Assembly: GCA_018969385.1 (NCBI GenBank)
Contig: JAGWYL010000004.1
Span: forward strand, 1 to 47,579
Reading direction: 5' to 3'
DNA: 47,579 nt
DNA from: Patescibacteria group bacterium
GTDB taxonomy: Bacteria > Patescibacteriota > Minisyncoccia > Phycocordibacterales > Phycocordibacteraceae
Shown piece by piece: positions 1 to 7,913 of the stretch (position 1 is its first letter; the number at the start of each line of letters is the position of its first letter). Under the pieces are notes generated by a model, which saw nothing but the letters and a program-made list of their open reading frames with translations, did no database searches and had not been told where the DNA came from. The position numbers and the translations under genes were made by a program.

Positions 1-2
1 AC

Positions 3-74
3 GGCCCGGTGGCGAAGTGGTAACGCGACGGTCTGCAAAACCGTTATGCGCGGGTTCAATTCCCGCCCGGGCCT
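3..74 (+). tRNA. tRNA-Cys (GCA)
   Basis: 7-bp acceptor stem ggcccgg/ccgggcc, T-arm ggttcaattcc, anticodon loop ctGCAaa; no encoded CCA. Confidence 0.95.
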
Positions 75-92
75 CACGTATACTGAAGATAT

Positions 93-181
93 GCCAAGGT
101 GGCGGAATGGTAGACGCACAGGACTTAAAATCCTGAGAGGGCCTAAAAACCTTCATGTGGGTTCGAGTCCCACCCTTGGTA
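93..181 (+). tRNA. tRNA-Leu (TAA)
   Basis: Class II tRNA with long variable arm; acceptor gccaagg/ccttggt; anticodon loop ctTAAaa; T-arm ggttcgagtcc. Confidence 0.95.
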
Positions 182-238
182 CAAATATAAAATGTGTTAG
201 ATTATGAAAGTTCCTTCGTTCGGTTCTTATCCTCACTT

Positions 239-311
239 GCACCTATAGCTCAGTTGGTAGAGCAGCTCCCTCTTAAGGAGACGGTCCCTGGTTCGAGCCC
301 AGGTAGGTGCA
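239..311 (+). tRNA. tRNA-Lys (CTT)
   Basis: Acceptor gcaccta/taggtgc; D-arm agctcagttggtagagc; 7-nt anticodon loop ctCTTaa; T-arm ggttcgagccc. Confidence 0.9.
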
Positions 312-333
312 CAACTTGGTATAGTGTTGGAAC

Positions 334-415
334 GCTGGGGTGGCGAAATTGGTAGACGCACTAGCCTTAGGAGCTAGCGCCGCAAGGCATGGAGGTTCGA
401 GTCCTCTCCCCAGCA
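334..415 (+). tRNA. tRNA-Leu (TAG)
   Basis: Class II tRNA; acceptor gctgggg/ccccagc; anticodon loop ctTAGga; variable arm; T-arm ggttcgagtcc. Confidence 0.95.
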
Positions 416-442
416 CAAGACGAGCGGAAAGGCACCGCCATT

Positions 443-464
443 CCACCGCGTAGCTACGCGGTGG
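443..464. repeat. 22-bp perfect palindrome CCACCGCGTAGCTACGCGGTGG downstream of the tRNA cluster (likely terminator/hairpin)
   Basis: Read directly; outer gagcgg (422-427)/ccgctc (469-474) extends the structure. Confidence 0.7.
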
Positions 465-486
465 TACGCCGCTCCAGGCACGTATT

Positions 487-1365
487 CTAATCAATAGCTT
501 GGAAACACTTTAAGTATTTAAGCGGCGTGGAAAGAGCGAGTCCGAAGTGATGCCGCTCGCTGTTGTACCAAGGAATATATGCCCCAAGAGCCTTGTTGAA
601 GGCTTCAGGCGTCCGCTCGACCTTGTCCAAGCACTCTTCCTGGAGCGTCCGGTTAAAGCGTTCGATATGGGCATTGTCGTTCGGTTTGCCGATACGGGAG
701 TGACGGTGCTTCTTCTGTGCTCGCTCGACGAACCACTTCCCAAACTCCGGCCCGTGGTCGGTTTGCAGCATCTCGAAATGGAACGGAGCCTGTGCTTGTG
801 CCTCTGCAAGGAAGCGCAGCGTGATGGCCGCATTCATGTGCGGGTATGTCTTGGCGTATGCCCAGCGGGAATATACGTCGATCAGGGTGAAGGTGTACAT
901 GCGCTTCTTGAGGTCGAGCATGGTATGGATGGTATCCAGTTGCACCAAGCTGCCAGGCCGCTCTGCGAGCGGCCTCTCCACATGCGGATGGAAGCGTTTC
1001 CAGGGACTGCGCTTCTTCAAGAGTCCCGTACGGTCGAGCGTGCGCTTCACTGTGGTGAGTGATACCAAGACCCCTTGCTCCTTCAGGATTTGATGGACCA
1101 CTTCAGCACTCCTCTTCACTCTCAATCGTGTACTGAAAATCTGCCAGACCAGTTCGTTCGAAATCTGCTTTGGGTGATGCCTGGGCTTCGATGATTTTGT
1201 GGGTATGGGATGCTCGCCAATGCGCATGGCCTTCCGCATCCGCTTCGTGATGGTGCCGGGCGAGACGCCAAAACGTCTCGCCGCTGTGCGCACGCCGTGC
1301 TTCTTGGCGAAGGCGGCGGCATCTCTCCTGACTCGGGGAGCACGGGGATTGTCGGTATATGCCAT
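487..1365 (-). CDS. IS481-family-like transposase (integrase core, DDE)
   Basis: N-terminal helix-turn-helix; rve core with QLDTI, QTDHGPEF, NAHIERFNRTLQEE (D, D, E) motifs. Confidence 0.9.
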   Translation of the reverse strand: MAYTDNPRAPRVRRDAAAFAKKHGVRTAARRFGVSPGTITKRMRKAMRIGEHPIPTKSSKPRHHPKQISNELVWQIFSTRLRVKRSAEVVHQILKEQGVLVSLTTVKRTLDRTGLLKKRSPWKRFHPHVERPLAERPGSLVQLDTIHTMLDLKKRMYTFTLIDVYSRWAYAKTYPHMNAAITLRFLAEAQAQAPFHFEMLQTDHGPEFGKWFVERAQKKHRHSRIGKPNDNAHIERFNRTLQEECLDKVERTPEAFNKALGAYIPWYNSERHHFGLALSTPLKYLKCFQAID

Positions 1366-1413
1366 GAGACTTGGAAACGGCTGTTAAGGGCACAGGTGTT
1401 TCCAAGCTATTGA
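491..1413 (-). mobile_element. IS481-like insertion sequence
   Basis: 18-bp perfect terminal inverted repeats TCAATAGCTTGGAAACAC (491-508) and GTGTTTCCAAGCTATTGA (1396-1413) bracket a single DDE integrase-core transposase ORF; no clear target duplication seen. Confidence 0.85.
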
Positions 1414-1428
1414 ACCATTACGCAGGCA

Positions 1429-1457
1429 TTGACTTTTCGTATTTATGTTGCTATACT
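1429..1457 (+). promoter_or_regulatory. Sigma70-type promoter for the SPFH gene
   Basis: TTGACT - 17 nt - TATACT, 15 bp outside the IS right end. Confidence 0.75.
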
Positions 1458-1547
1458 TTCCTGCAGAGGGCGTAGTGTCTTTGACGTCCCGAAAACAACA
1501 GCATCAACCACTGTTCCGGCGCTGCCGGACAAACGACGGAGCAAGTC

Positions 1548-2939
1548 ATGTCAACAAAGCGCATCATCATCGCGATCGCCGTGCTGGCGGTCATCGGGTA
1601 CTTCTTCTACGCAGGCGCGGGCTGGGCTATCGCCGACTTCGTGCTCATCGCGCTCATTGCGGCATCCGTGCCGTTCATCCTCCCTGTTCTGGCGAAGATG
1701 AACGCCGTGGTGACGTCCACCAAGGAAGGGACAGGCAAGTTCATCATGATAGGCGGTCCTAAAGGACGCGTGCATCATATGATCGCGAACCTTCGCGGCT
1801 TTCATGTGAACGATCCCGCGGCACCCTGGTATGAGGAGGCGAAACAGGACTACCACATGCTTCCGAACCAACACGGCGACGAGTACTACGACTACCACGC
1901 CCCCCAGTTCCTCCGGCCGCTTCTGAAGCATCTGGGGCTCTACTGGGTCGGGTGGCCGTGGCAAAACTATGCGGTCTATGTCTACGACTTCGACTGGAAC
2001 GAGCTCGTCACCGACGAGCGAGGCCATCAGAAGTTGCGACACCGCGTGGAGAAGTCCGACTTCGGCTACCTCATCGACTTCCCCTATGTCATCGTCACCC
2101 CTGATATCGAAACGAAAGGCGGGGAAAGCGACAAGGAAAAAGGAGACGAGGTCGATTCCGACAAAGATGCGGACGGAATCGGTCCGACCGTCGATATGCT
2201 GGGGGTGTACCCCTTGCAGATCACGAACCTCTACCGGGCCTTCTTCGAGACCGAAGATTGGCTCACGTCGACTTCGGCCGCAATCATCCGCGCAAGCCGC
2301 AACTACGGCGGCGCACGGACGTATTCCGAGCTTAAGACGGAGGTCGGAACCGATACGCCGGAAGCGTACACCACGAAGATAAGCGACCTCAACAGACTTT
2401 TTCCGGGACAGGCCATCGCCCTTCCGGAAAATGAGCGCGGCCTGGGCGCATACGGCGTCAAGGTGAAAATCAGCAACATCCAGAACGTCGAGCTGTCCGC
2501 GGGAGCAAGCGCGGAACTCGGGGCTGCGGTGACGAGGAAGTACGTCGCGCGCCAAGAAGCGGGCGCGACGAGAATCGAAGCCGACGCCAAGGCGTATGCG
2601 ACCCGTGCAGTCGGTGCGGCGGATGCGGATGCTGAACGGTTGCGCGGGAAGGCGAAGGCCTTCTCGAACCTCCAGCAGCTCCGCGTCCTCCTTGCAGGCG
2701 GCAATCGCGCGGTATTCCTCGAGCAACTGAATGCGATGAGGAACCCGAGCGAAGGTGAGAAAATAATCTGGGCGAACAATCCGTTCGTCAAGATGATTCC
2801 CGGGCTTGGAGAAGCCCTCGAAGAATCGGGAGCGAAAACTCCGGAGGACGCGAAGGCAATCCTCTCCAACCTAGACGACTTGGAGCGCGGACTCGCGCAT
2901 AACCTGTCCGCGGCGGAAGCCGCCGCGGCAAACCCATAG
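1548..2939 (+). CDS. SPFH/Band 7 domain (stomatin/flotillin-like) membrane protein
   Basis: N-terminal TM segments, SPFH-type body, coiled C-terminal region AxxRxxAxAxAxAxRAxGxAxAxAxRLRGKAxAF typical of SPFH proteins. Confidence 0.75.
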   Translation: MSTKRIIIAIAVLAVIGYFFYAGAGWAIADFVLIALIAASVPFILPVLAKMNAVVTSTKEGTGKFIMIGGPKGRVHHMIANLRGFHVNDPAAPWYEEAKQDYHMLPNQHGDEYYDYHAPQFLRPLLKHLGLYWVGWPWQNYAVYVYDFDWNELVTDERGHQKLRHRVEKSDFGYLIDFPYVIVTPDIETKGGESDKEKGDEVDSDKDADGIGPTVDMLGVYPLQITNLYRAFFETEDWLTSTSAAIIRASRNYGGARTYSELKTEVGTDTPEAYTTKISDLNRLFPGQAIALPENERGLGAYGVKVKISNIQNVELSAGASAELGAAVTRKYVARQEAGATRIEADAKAYATRAVGAADADAERLRGKAKAFSNLQQLRVLLAGGNRAVFLEQLNAMRNPSEGEKIIWANNPFVKMIPGLGEALEESGAKTPEDAKAILSNLDDLERGLAHNLSAAEAAAANP

Positions 2940-2948
2940 GGGGTAGTC

Positions 2949-3728
2949 ATGGCAACGTTCCTCTTAATCCTGTTCCTCGTCGGCGCATCCATCATCGCTG
3001 TCGGCATTTCCGTGTACAGGAACGGACGGCAACGCGGAACGGCACCGCCTGCGCCGCAAAACGGCGCAGGCGGTGCCCCCACCCTGTTCGGCATCGTCAC
3101 CGAACGCGCCGGGCGCTGGAACATGCTCTACTGGGCGCTCGGCGGCATCCTCGGCTTCGTGCTCCTCTTCGGACTCCTCGGTTGGATTCCGACGCCGTCG
3201 CCCGAGGGCGTGGTGGAGTGGTCGGGAGGCGCGTGGCTATTCGTCATCCTCGGGCTCGGTTTCGCCGTCGCAGCGACAAGCGGCGGAAAGACCGGTTCGG
3301 TGAGGGCGAAGCTGCACATCCTCTCCTGGGCTTTCGTGGCCCTCTTCCTGCTTGCGATGCTCGGCACCTTTGCCGAGTCGATGCAGATGCAGCAAGCTGC
3401 CGAGGCGGTGAAGACTCGGGCCGCGCTCGTTGCGGTCCAGGAGGCGAATGCCGACCTCGCGTGCGACGGACAGGAACGTAACGTATACGTTCCGCCGCAC
3501 GTGAAGCAGCATTCGCGCTTCATCTTCACCGGGAACACGGACATCGTGCCGACCATCCCGTTTACGAGCGGGCGGTACGCCGTCTGTACCGACTACGACG
3601 TGTGCTACACGTCGGACACGCCGGTCGACAAGATGCAACCCGCGCCGCGCTGGTACTTCAAGACCACGCACGCGGGTGACGGCTTCAGTATGGGATACCA
3701 CTGCATCAAGAAGGGTGATGCATCCTGA
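2949..3728 (+). CDS. Membrane protein of unknown function, multiple N-terminal TM helices plus Cys-containing C-terminal domain
   Basis: ORF directly follows the SPFH gene (9-bp gap); hydrophobic stretches; no family recognised. Confidence 0.7.
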   Translation: MATFLLILFLVGASIIAVGISVYRNGRQRGTAPPAPQNGAGGAPTLFGIVTERAGRWNMLYWALGGILGFVLLFGLLGWIPTPSPEGVVEWSGGAWLFVILGLGFAVAATSGGKTGSVRAKLHILSWAFVALFLLAMLGTFAESMQMQQAAEAVKTRAALVAVQEANADLACDGQERNVYVPPHVKQHSRFIFTGNTDIVPTIPFTSGRYAVCTDYDVCYTSDTPVDKMQPAPRWYFKTTHAGDGFSMGYHCIKKGDAS

Positions 3729-3755
3729 GCCGGATGTTTTCGGGTCGATGAGAAA

Positions 3756-3821
3756 GTCCGCCGCGCCATAATGGCGCGGCGGACAAAGGGGACTGCCGCT
3801 TGCGGGGTCCCTTTTCTTTTT
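3756..3821. terminator. Tandem hairpins between convergent genes; second is a terminator with T-rich tail
   Basis: GTCCGCCGCGCCAT-A-ATGGCGCGGCGGAC (3756-3784), then AAAGGG-GAC...GTC-CCTTT followed by tctttttat. Confidence 0.75.
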
Positions 3822-3831
3822 ATGCGAGAGC

Positions 3832-4110
3832 CTATGCCGGCGGCGTAATGCCGAAGGTCGCGAGCGCTATGGAGAGTATCGCTTTGGCGCCGAAGATGAC
3901 GACGAGGCCGACGAGGCCCCAGATGAGCTTCTTCTTCCCCTCTTCGCGCTTGCTCTCGTCGCCCGCGTTCATGATGAACTCGACGCCGCCCCACAGGAAT
4001 AGGACGAATGCGGCAAGCGCGATGAGCGTGATGAGCGGGTTCACTATCGCCCCTTCGACATTCGCGAGGAAGGTGGCGGGAGTCAGTGCTGCAGCCATGC
4101 TGCCTATCAT
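3832..4110 (-). CDS. Small two-TM pilin-like protein (T4SS_pilin/VirB2-like)
   Basis: FVLFLWGGVEFIMNAGDESKREEGKKKLIWGLVGLVVIFGAKAIL matches the FxxxxxFxxxGxxxExxxxGxxxlxWGxxGxxvxxxxxxxv pattern shared with the neighbours; start placed at MIGSMAA. Confidence 0.75.
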   Translation of the reverse strand: MIGSMAAALTPATFLANVEGAIVNPLITLIALAAFVLFLWGGVEFIMNAGDESKREEGKKKLIWGLVGLVVIFGAKAILSIALATFGITPPA

Positions 4111-4111
4111 A

Positions 4112-4145
4112 GCAGAAGCCCCGCGAAATCTCGCGGGGCTTCTGC
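4112..4145. terminator. 15-bp perfect stem hairpin between pilin-like genes
   Basis: GCAGAAGCCCCGCGA-AATC-TCGCGGGGCTTCTGC. Confidence 0.6.
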
Positions 4146-4172
4146 ACATCGGGGGGACGGAGGGTCCTCGGA

Positions 4173-4535
4173 CTAGTACGGACCGTTCGACGTGTACGGA
4201 GCCGTCGGGTACGTGGCGGCGGTGTTGTTCAGGTTGAAGGTTCCGCGGATGATGTTCACGAGTCCCCACACGGACACCATCACGAAGAAGCCGATGAGGC
4301 CCCAGAGCATGAGGGACTTGCCGTTCTCCTTCGCCTCTTCATCGGACGCGCCCTGGATGAAGTAGCGGAAGACGCCGAAGATGAAGACGATGAACGCGAT
4401 GGCGAACAGCACGGGAACGGCGACATTGTTGATGAGGCCGATGATGGTGTTGCCGAGGTCGGAAGCGTTGCTGATCTGGGCGAACGCGAGGAGCGGGAGG
4501 AAAAGTCCGGCACCGATGTAAGCGAGTTTCTTCAT
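4173..4535 (-). CDS. T4SS_pilin-like protein
   Basis: Signal peptide MKKLAYIGAGLFLPLLAFAQ; two TM helices; FRYFIQGASDEEAKENGKSLMLWGLIGFFVM. Confidence 0.8.
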   Translation of the reverse strand: MKKLAYIGAGLFLPLLAFAQISNASDLGNTIIGLINNVAVPVLFAIAFIVFIFGVFRYFIQGASDEEAKENGKSLMLWGLIGFFVMVSVWGLVNIIRGTFNLNNTAATYPTAPYTSNGPY

Positions 4536-4630
4536 AGGATGATTTATTGCTAGTGACTTAAGGGTAACCGGTTTCGAGCGTTAGTCAATGCGGCGAGGAC
4601 GATAGTGTGGAAAACGATTTCCAGAGGAAA

Positions 4631-5104
4631 TCAGCCGCCCTGTGTCGTGTTGCAGTCGCTCGAATTGCCGAAACAGGGCAGGCTCGGCTTCGACTGGTCA
4701 TTGAAGCCGAACGTGTTGTTGACGACATTCACGATTCCCCAGATGCCGAACATGACGAAGAAGCCGATGACGGCATAGAGGATGAATTCGCGGCCCGTCT
4801 CGCGCTTCGACTCGTCATCGGCACCCTTGATGAAGTAAAGGAAGATGCCCCAGAGGAAGGCGATGAAGGCGATTGCGAATACGAGCGGTACGACGTCGTT
4901 GATGAGCGTGATGAGCGTCTGGAAGAGTTGGGAGAGATTCTGCGGCGTGGAGGGGGTGAGATTGCTGTAGCTCACGCACTGCCCGTTCAGGTTGCAGTCC
5001 TGGCCAGAAGGGCATTCGGCGTTCGTGGTACACGCGAAGGCGGCGGACGGGGCGAAACCGACAAGCAGTGAGAAGAATAGGATACCGATGACGACTGTCG
5101 TGCG
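4631..5104 (-). CDS. T4SS_pilin-like protein with Cys-rich N-terminal extension
   Basis: MRTTVV signal peptide, then CTTNAECPSGQDCNLNGQC, then LYFIKGADDESKRETGREFILYAVIGFFVMFGIWGIV. Confidence 0.8.
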   Translation of the reverse strand, partial: RTTVVIGILFFSLLVGFAPSAAFACTTNAECPSGQDCNLNGQCVSYSNLTPSTPQNLSQLFQTLITLINDVVPLVFAIAFIAFLWGIFLYFIKGADDESKRETGREFILYAVIGFFVMFGIWGIVNVVNNTFGFNDQSKPSLPCFGNSSDCNTTQGG

Positions 5105-5191
5105 CATGGGCAATGAGGTAATGCTGGTACCGAGTAAGTGTAGCACCGTTAATAGGCCGAGAGTCCCTTCATGGGGACAACCGCGAAGCGC

Positions 5192-5527
5192 CTAGCCGGC
5201 GATGAAGAGCGTGTTGAGAAGCAGGTGCACCATGCCCCAGACGCCGAAGATGACGACGAGCCCGACGAGGCCCCACAGGATGAAGCCGCGCGCCTCTTCC
5301 CTGCCGCGTTCCTCGCCGGCCTTTATGATGAAGTAATTCAGCATGCCCCAGAGGAAGGCGAGGAAGGCGGCGGCGTAGAGGAGCGGGATGAGACCCTTGT
5401 CGACGACGCTGACGATGGCGCCCGTGAAGCCGGAGAAGGTCTGCGCCTGCGCCGCCGCCGCGGCAGCGGGTACCGCGCCAAGAATCGCGGCGACGGCATA
5501 GGCGGCACGCCGAGGAAGCCGAGTCAT
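5192..5527 (-). CDS. T4SS_pilin-like protein
   Basis: Signal peptide; LNYFIIKAGEERGREEARGFILWGLVGLVVIFGVWGMV. Confidence 0.8.
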   Translation of the reverse strand: MTRLPRRAAYAVAAILGAVPAAAAAAQAQTFSGFTGAIVSVVDKGLIPLLYAAAFLAFLWGMLNYFIIKAGEERGREEARGFILWGLVGLVVIFGVWGMVHLLLNTLFIAG

Positions 5528-5528
5528 G

Positions 5529-5969
5529 CTATCCGCCGCTTATCGCGGTCACCGTTCCCTGTATGAGGAGATAGATGGCGTTCGCGCCGAGCAGGAGCAG
5601 CCCGCCGATGACGGTGTAGATGAGCGCCTGCCGCGCCTCGCGTATCTTTTCCTCCTTTCCCTGCGCGGCGACGAACAGGAAGCCGGTATACACGAGCGCC
5701 AGCACCACAAGGACGTAGCCCACGGTTCCGAGCGCCGTAAGCACGGTCGTGACGAGATTCGGAAGCGATGAGTTCGAGCCGAGCGGGTTCTGAAGCGTCG
5801 TGTTGCCGCCATTCGTGACCGGCTGGCTGTTCGGCGTGCCGCCGTTCGTGACGGGCTGCGCGTGCGCCGCCGCAAGAGGAAGGCTGCACATGATGACGCT
5901 CATGAATGCGAAAAGGAGGATGGCCGCCGCAAACGGGGAGACGGAGGTTTTGAAATGGGTTCCGTGCAT
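5529..5969 (-). CDS. T4SS_pilin-like protein with QPVTNGG repeat
   Basis: LVYTGFLFVAAQGKEEKIREARQALIYTVIGGLLLLGANAIYLLI; start set at MHGTHFK, immediately after the upstream CDS stop. Confidence 0.78.
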   Translation of the reverse strand: MHGTHFKTSVSPFAAAILLFAFMSVIMCSLPLAAAHAQPVTNGGTPNSQPVTNGGNTTLQNPLGSNSSLPNLVTTVLTALGTVGYVLVVLALVYTGFLFVAAQGKEEKIREARQALIYTVIGGLLLLGANAIYLLIQGTVTAISGG

Positions 5970-5970
5970 A

Positions 5971-7269
5971 TCAGAGGTTCTTGAGGGCGGCGTCGAGCGA
6001 AAGGCCCGCCGAAATGAGGGCATTGTCCGCCGTCTCTCTGCCGCTCGTCACGTCGTTAATCATAGCAGCGAAGATGGCGTCGGTCGTCGCGCTCGATGGG
6101 GACAACCAGGCCTTCGCGATGAGCGCCTCCGGATAGAACACCGCCTGGTACGGGTCGGCGGGGTCCGGGGCGAGGAGCGCCGTGCTCGCAGGCGCCGTGT
6201 GCGTCGCTTTCGCGATTGCCGACATGGATGCGCTCGCGGAAAGCGCCTCTGCAACCGTAAATGCGCCGCTGGGGTTCTTTGACGCGGACGGGAACATGAA
6301 GGCGTACGCGAGCGCGTAGTCGGCCTTCACGCCGCCTGCGGCCGCCTGCGGGATGGGCGCCATGTCGAAGTGCAGGTTCGGATTCGCCGCGGAGAGCGAC
6401 GGGACTTCCGACGCGAATCCGGGGTAGAACGCGAGGTTTCCCGCAAGGAAGAACTGCCGCGAGTTCGGCAGGGACGGGTTCCAGGAGTAAACGGACTTGG
6501 CGGCGTCCGCGAACTGCGTATAGAAGCGCACTGCGGCGGTCGCAGGCGCCGTCTGCGCCGAGCCGCCTGCAGGCACGAGTGCGGAGCGCATGCCGCCGCT
6601 CGCGGACATCATGGTCACGGGCGAACCCGCCTGGAGGATGAGGAGGGAGAGGATGGAAGCGGCGTGCTCGACATTGCCGTACCCGCCGAACGGGATGGTG
6701 CTCTGCTGTATCGACTGCGCGTTCGTCTGCTTCGTGAGGAGCGGGACGAGCCCGGCGAACTGCTCCCATGCCGAGGGCGGAGCGGCAACGCCCGCGTCCT
6801 GCAGCAGCGTCTTGTCGTAATAGAGCACCATGGGGTCGACGACGAGCGGCACGCCGTACGTGCCTGTCTGCGTGAGATAGATGCCGAAGACGCCTTCATA
6901 GGTATTGAGGAACGTGCGCTGCGGGAGCGACGCGTACGGGATGACGGCGAGCTTGTTCGCAAGCGGAAGCAGCAGGTCCTGCGAAGCAAGGACGAGGTCC
7001 GGGCCCTTCCCCGTGGCGATGGCCTGCGCGAGGTCGTCGTTAAGCGTCGCGGGGTCCTTCTCCACATACGTGACGTTCTTATACGCGGTATTCGTCTTCG
7101 CCTCGTCCGCGATGGCGGCCTGCATCGCCGCTTGCGGCAGCACGCCCCAGATGAGCACGGTGCCGATGCTCGAACCGCCGCTTCCGCCGGTGAAGTTCGC
7201 GAAGACATAGAGACCGGCGAGCGCGAGGAATCCGAAGATGGCGACGACGACGAGCTGGAAGGGTTTCAT
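5971..7269 (-). CDS. Extracellular solute-binding protein family 1-like (ABC-type sugar SBP)
   Basis: N-terminal TM anchor, LPxxDxxDLVLAS-type region, YGVPLVVDPMVLYYDKTLLQDAGVAAPPSAWEQF signature. Confidence 0.85.
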   Translation of the reverse strand: MKPFQLVVVAIFGFLALAGLYVFANFTGGSGGSSIGTVLIWGVLPQAAMQAAIADEAKTNTAYKNVTYVEKDPATLNDDLAQAIATGKGPDLVLASQDLLLPLANKLAVIPYASLPQRTFLNTYEGVFGIYLTQTGTYGVPLVVDPMVLYYDKTLLQDAGVAAPPSAWEQFAGLVPLLTKQTNAQSIQQSTIPFGGYGNVEHAASILSLLILQAGSPVTMMSASGGMRSALVPAGGSAQTAPATAAVRFYTQFADAAKSVYSWNPSLPNSRQFFLAGNLAFYPGFASEVPSLSAANPNLHFDMAPIPQAAAGGVKADYALAYAFMFPSASKNPSGAFTVAEALSASASMSAIAKATHTAPASTALLAPDPADPYQAVFYPEALIAKAWLSPSSATTDAIFAAMINDVTSGRETADNALISAGLSLDAALKNL

Positions 7270-7288
7270 ATCCGCAGTTCGGGAATCC

Positions 7289-7819
7289 TTATGGCGCGGT
7301 AAAGACGATGCCGTAGTGATGCGGCCCCGCGCGGAAATCCTTCAGCTTATGGAATCCGCCGCCGATGAAGAGGTCTTCGGCGGCATACTCCGTTACGACG
7401 CGGTCGCCGGACGGTCCCATGCCGCCGTACGCGCCCGCCCAGTCGATGACGAGGAGCTTCCCTCCCGGACGCAGGATGCGGCGGATCTCCTTCACCGCCT
7501 CATCGCGCCGTTCGAGCTGGAAGAGCGTATTCGAGAGGATGACGGCGTCGGCGACATGGTCGCGCAGCGTCGTGCCGCCGACCTTCTCCGCGTCGCCCCA
7601 TATCGTCTCCACGTTATGGAGCCCGCGCTCCTTCGCGTGGTCGCGCACGTGCTTCAGGATGTCTTCCTGCACGTCGACGGCGTAAACCTTCCCGTCCTCG
7701 CCGACGATGTTCCCCGCCGCGACGGCGTAGTGGCCGGAACCCGCGCCGATGTCGCATACCCGCATGCCCTCGCGCAATCCGAGCTGGAGTATGTTCGCCT
7801 TCGGGTCGCTGAAATCCAT
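7289..7819 (-). CDS. Class I SAM-dependent methyltransferase
   Basis: VCDIGAGSGHYAVAAG motif I, YAVDVQEDIL motif II, RILRPGGKLLVIDW. Confidence 0.88.
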   Translation of the reverse strand: MDFSDPKANILQLGLREGMRVCDIGAGSGHYAVAAGNIVGEDGKVYAVDVQEDILKHVRDHAKERGLHNVETIWGDAEKVGGTTLRDHVADAVILSNTLFQLERRDEAVKEIRRILRPGGKLLVIDWAGAYGGMGPSGDRVVTEYAAEDLFIGGGFHKLKDFRAGPHHYGIVFTAP

Positions 7820-7866
7820 ATCGATACGATAGCACGCGCAGGAACGCGGCGTCCGTGCAATCAACA

Positions 7867-7891
7867 TCCCGCGCCGCTCCGCGGCGCGGGA
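7867..7891. repeat. Hairpin (11-bp perfect arms) in a divergent intergenic region
   Basis: TCCCGCGCCGC-TCC-GCGGCGCGGGA between divergent methyltransferase and gpsA. Confidence 0.7.
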
Positions 7892-7913
7892 ACGGAAGTG
7901 GTATGCTCTCTCG

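Noticed and set aside
273-494. 73-aa ORF over the tRNA-Lys/tRNA-Leu region
   Set aside because: Overlaps two certain tRNAs and has no start signal or domain.
491-1413. Integron or tRNA-targeted genomic island
   Set aside because: Only a single IS with its own IRs; no integrase/att duplication of a tRNA 3' end was seen.
3756-3821. Strong hairpins as novel repeats
   Set aside because: Located between convergent genes and followed by a T-rich tail; ordinary bidirectional terminator explains them.
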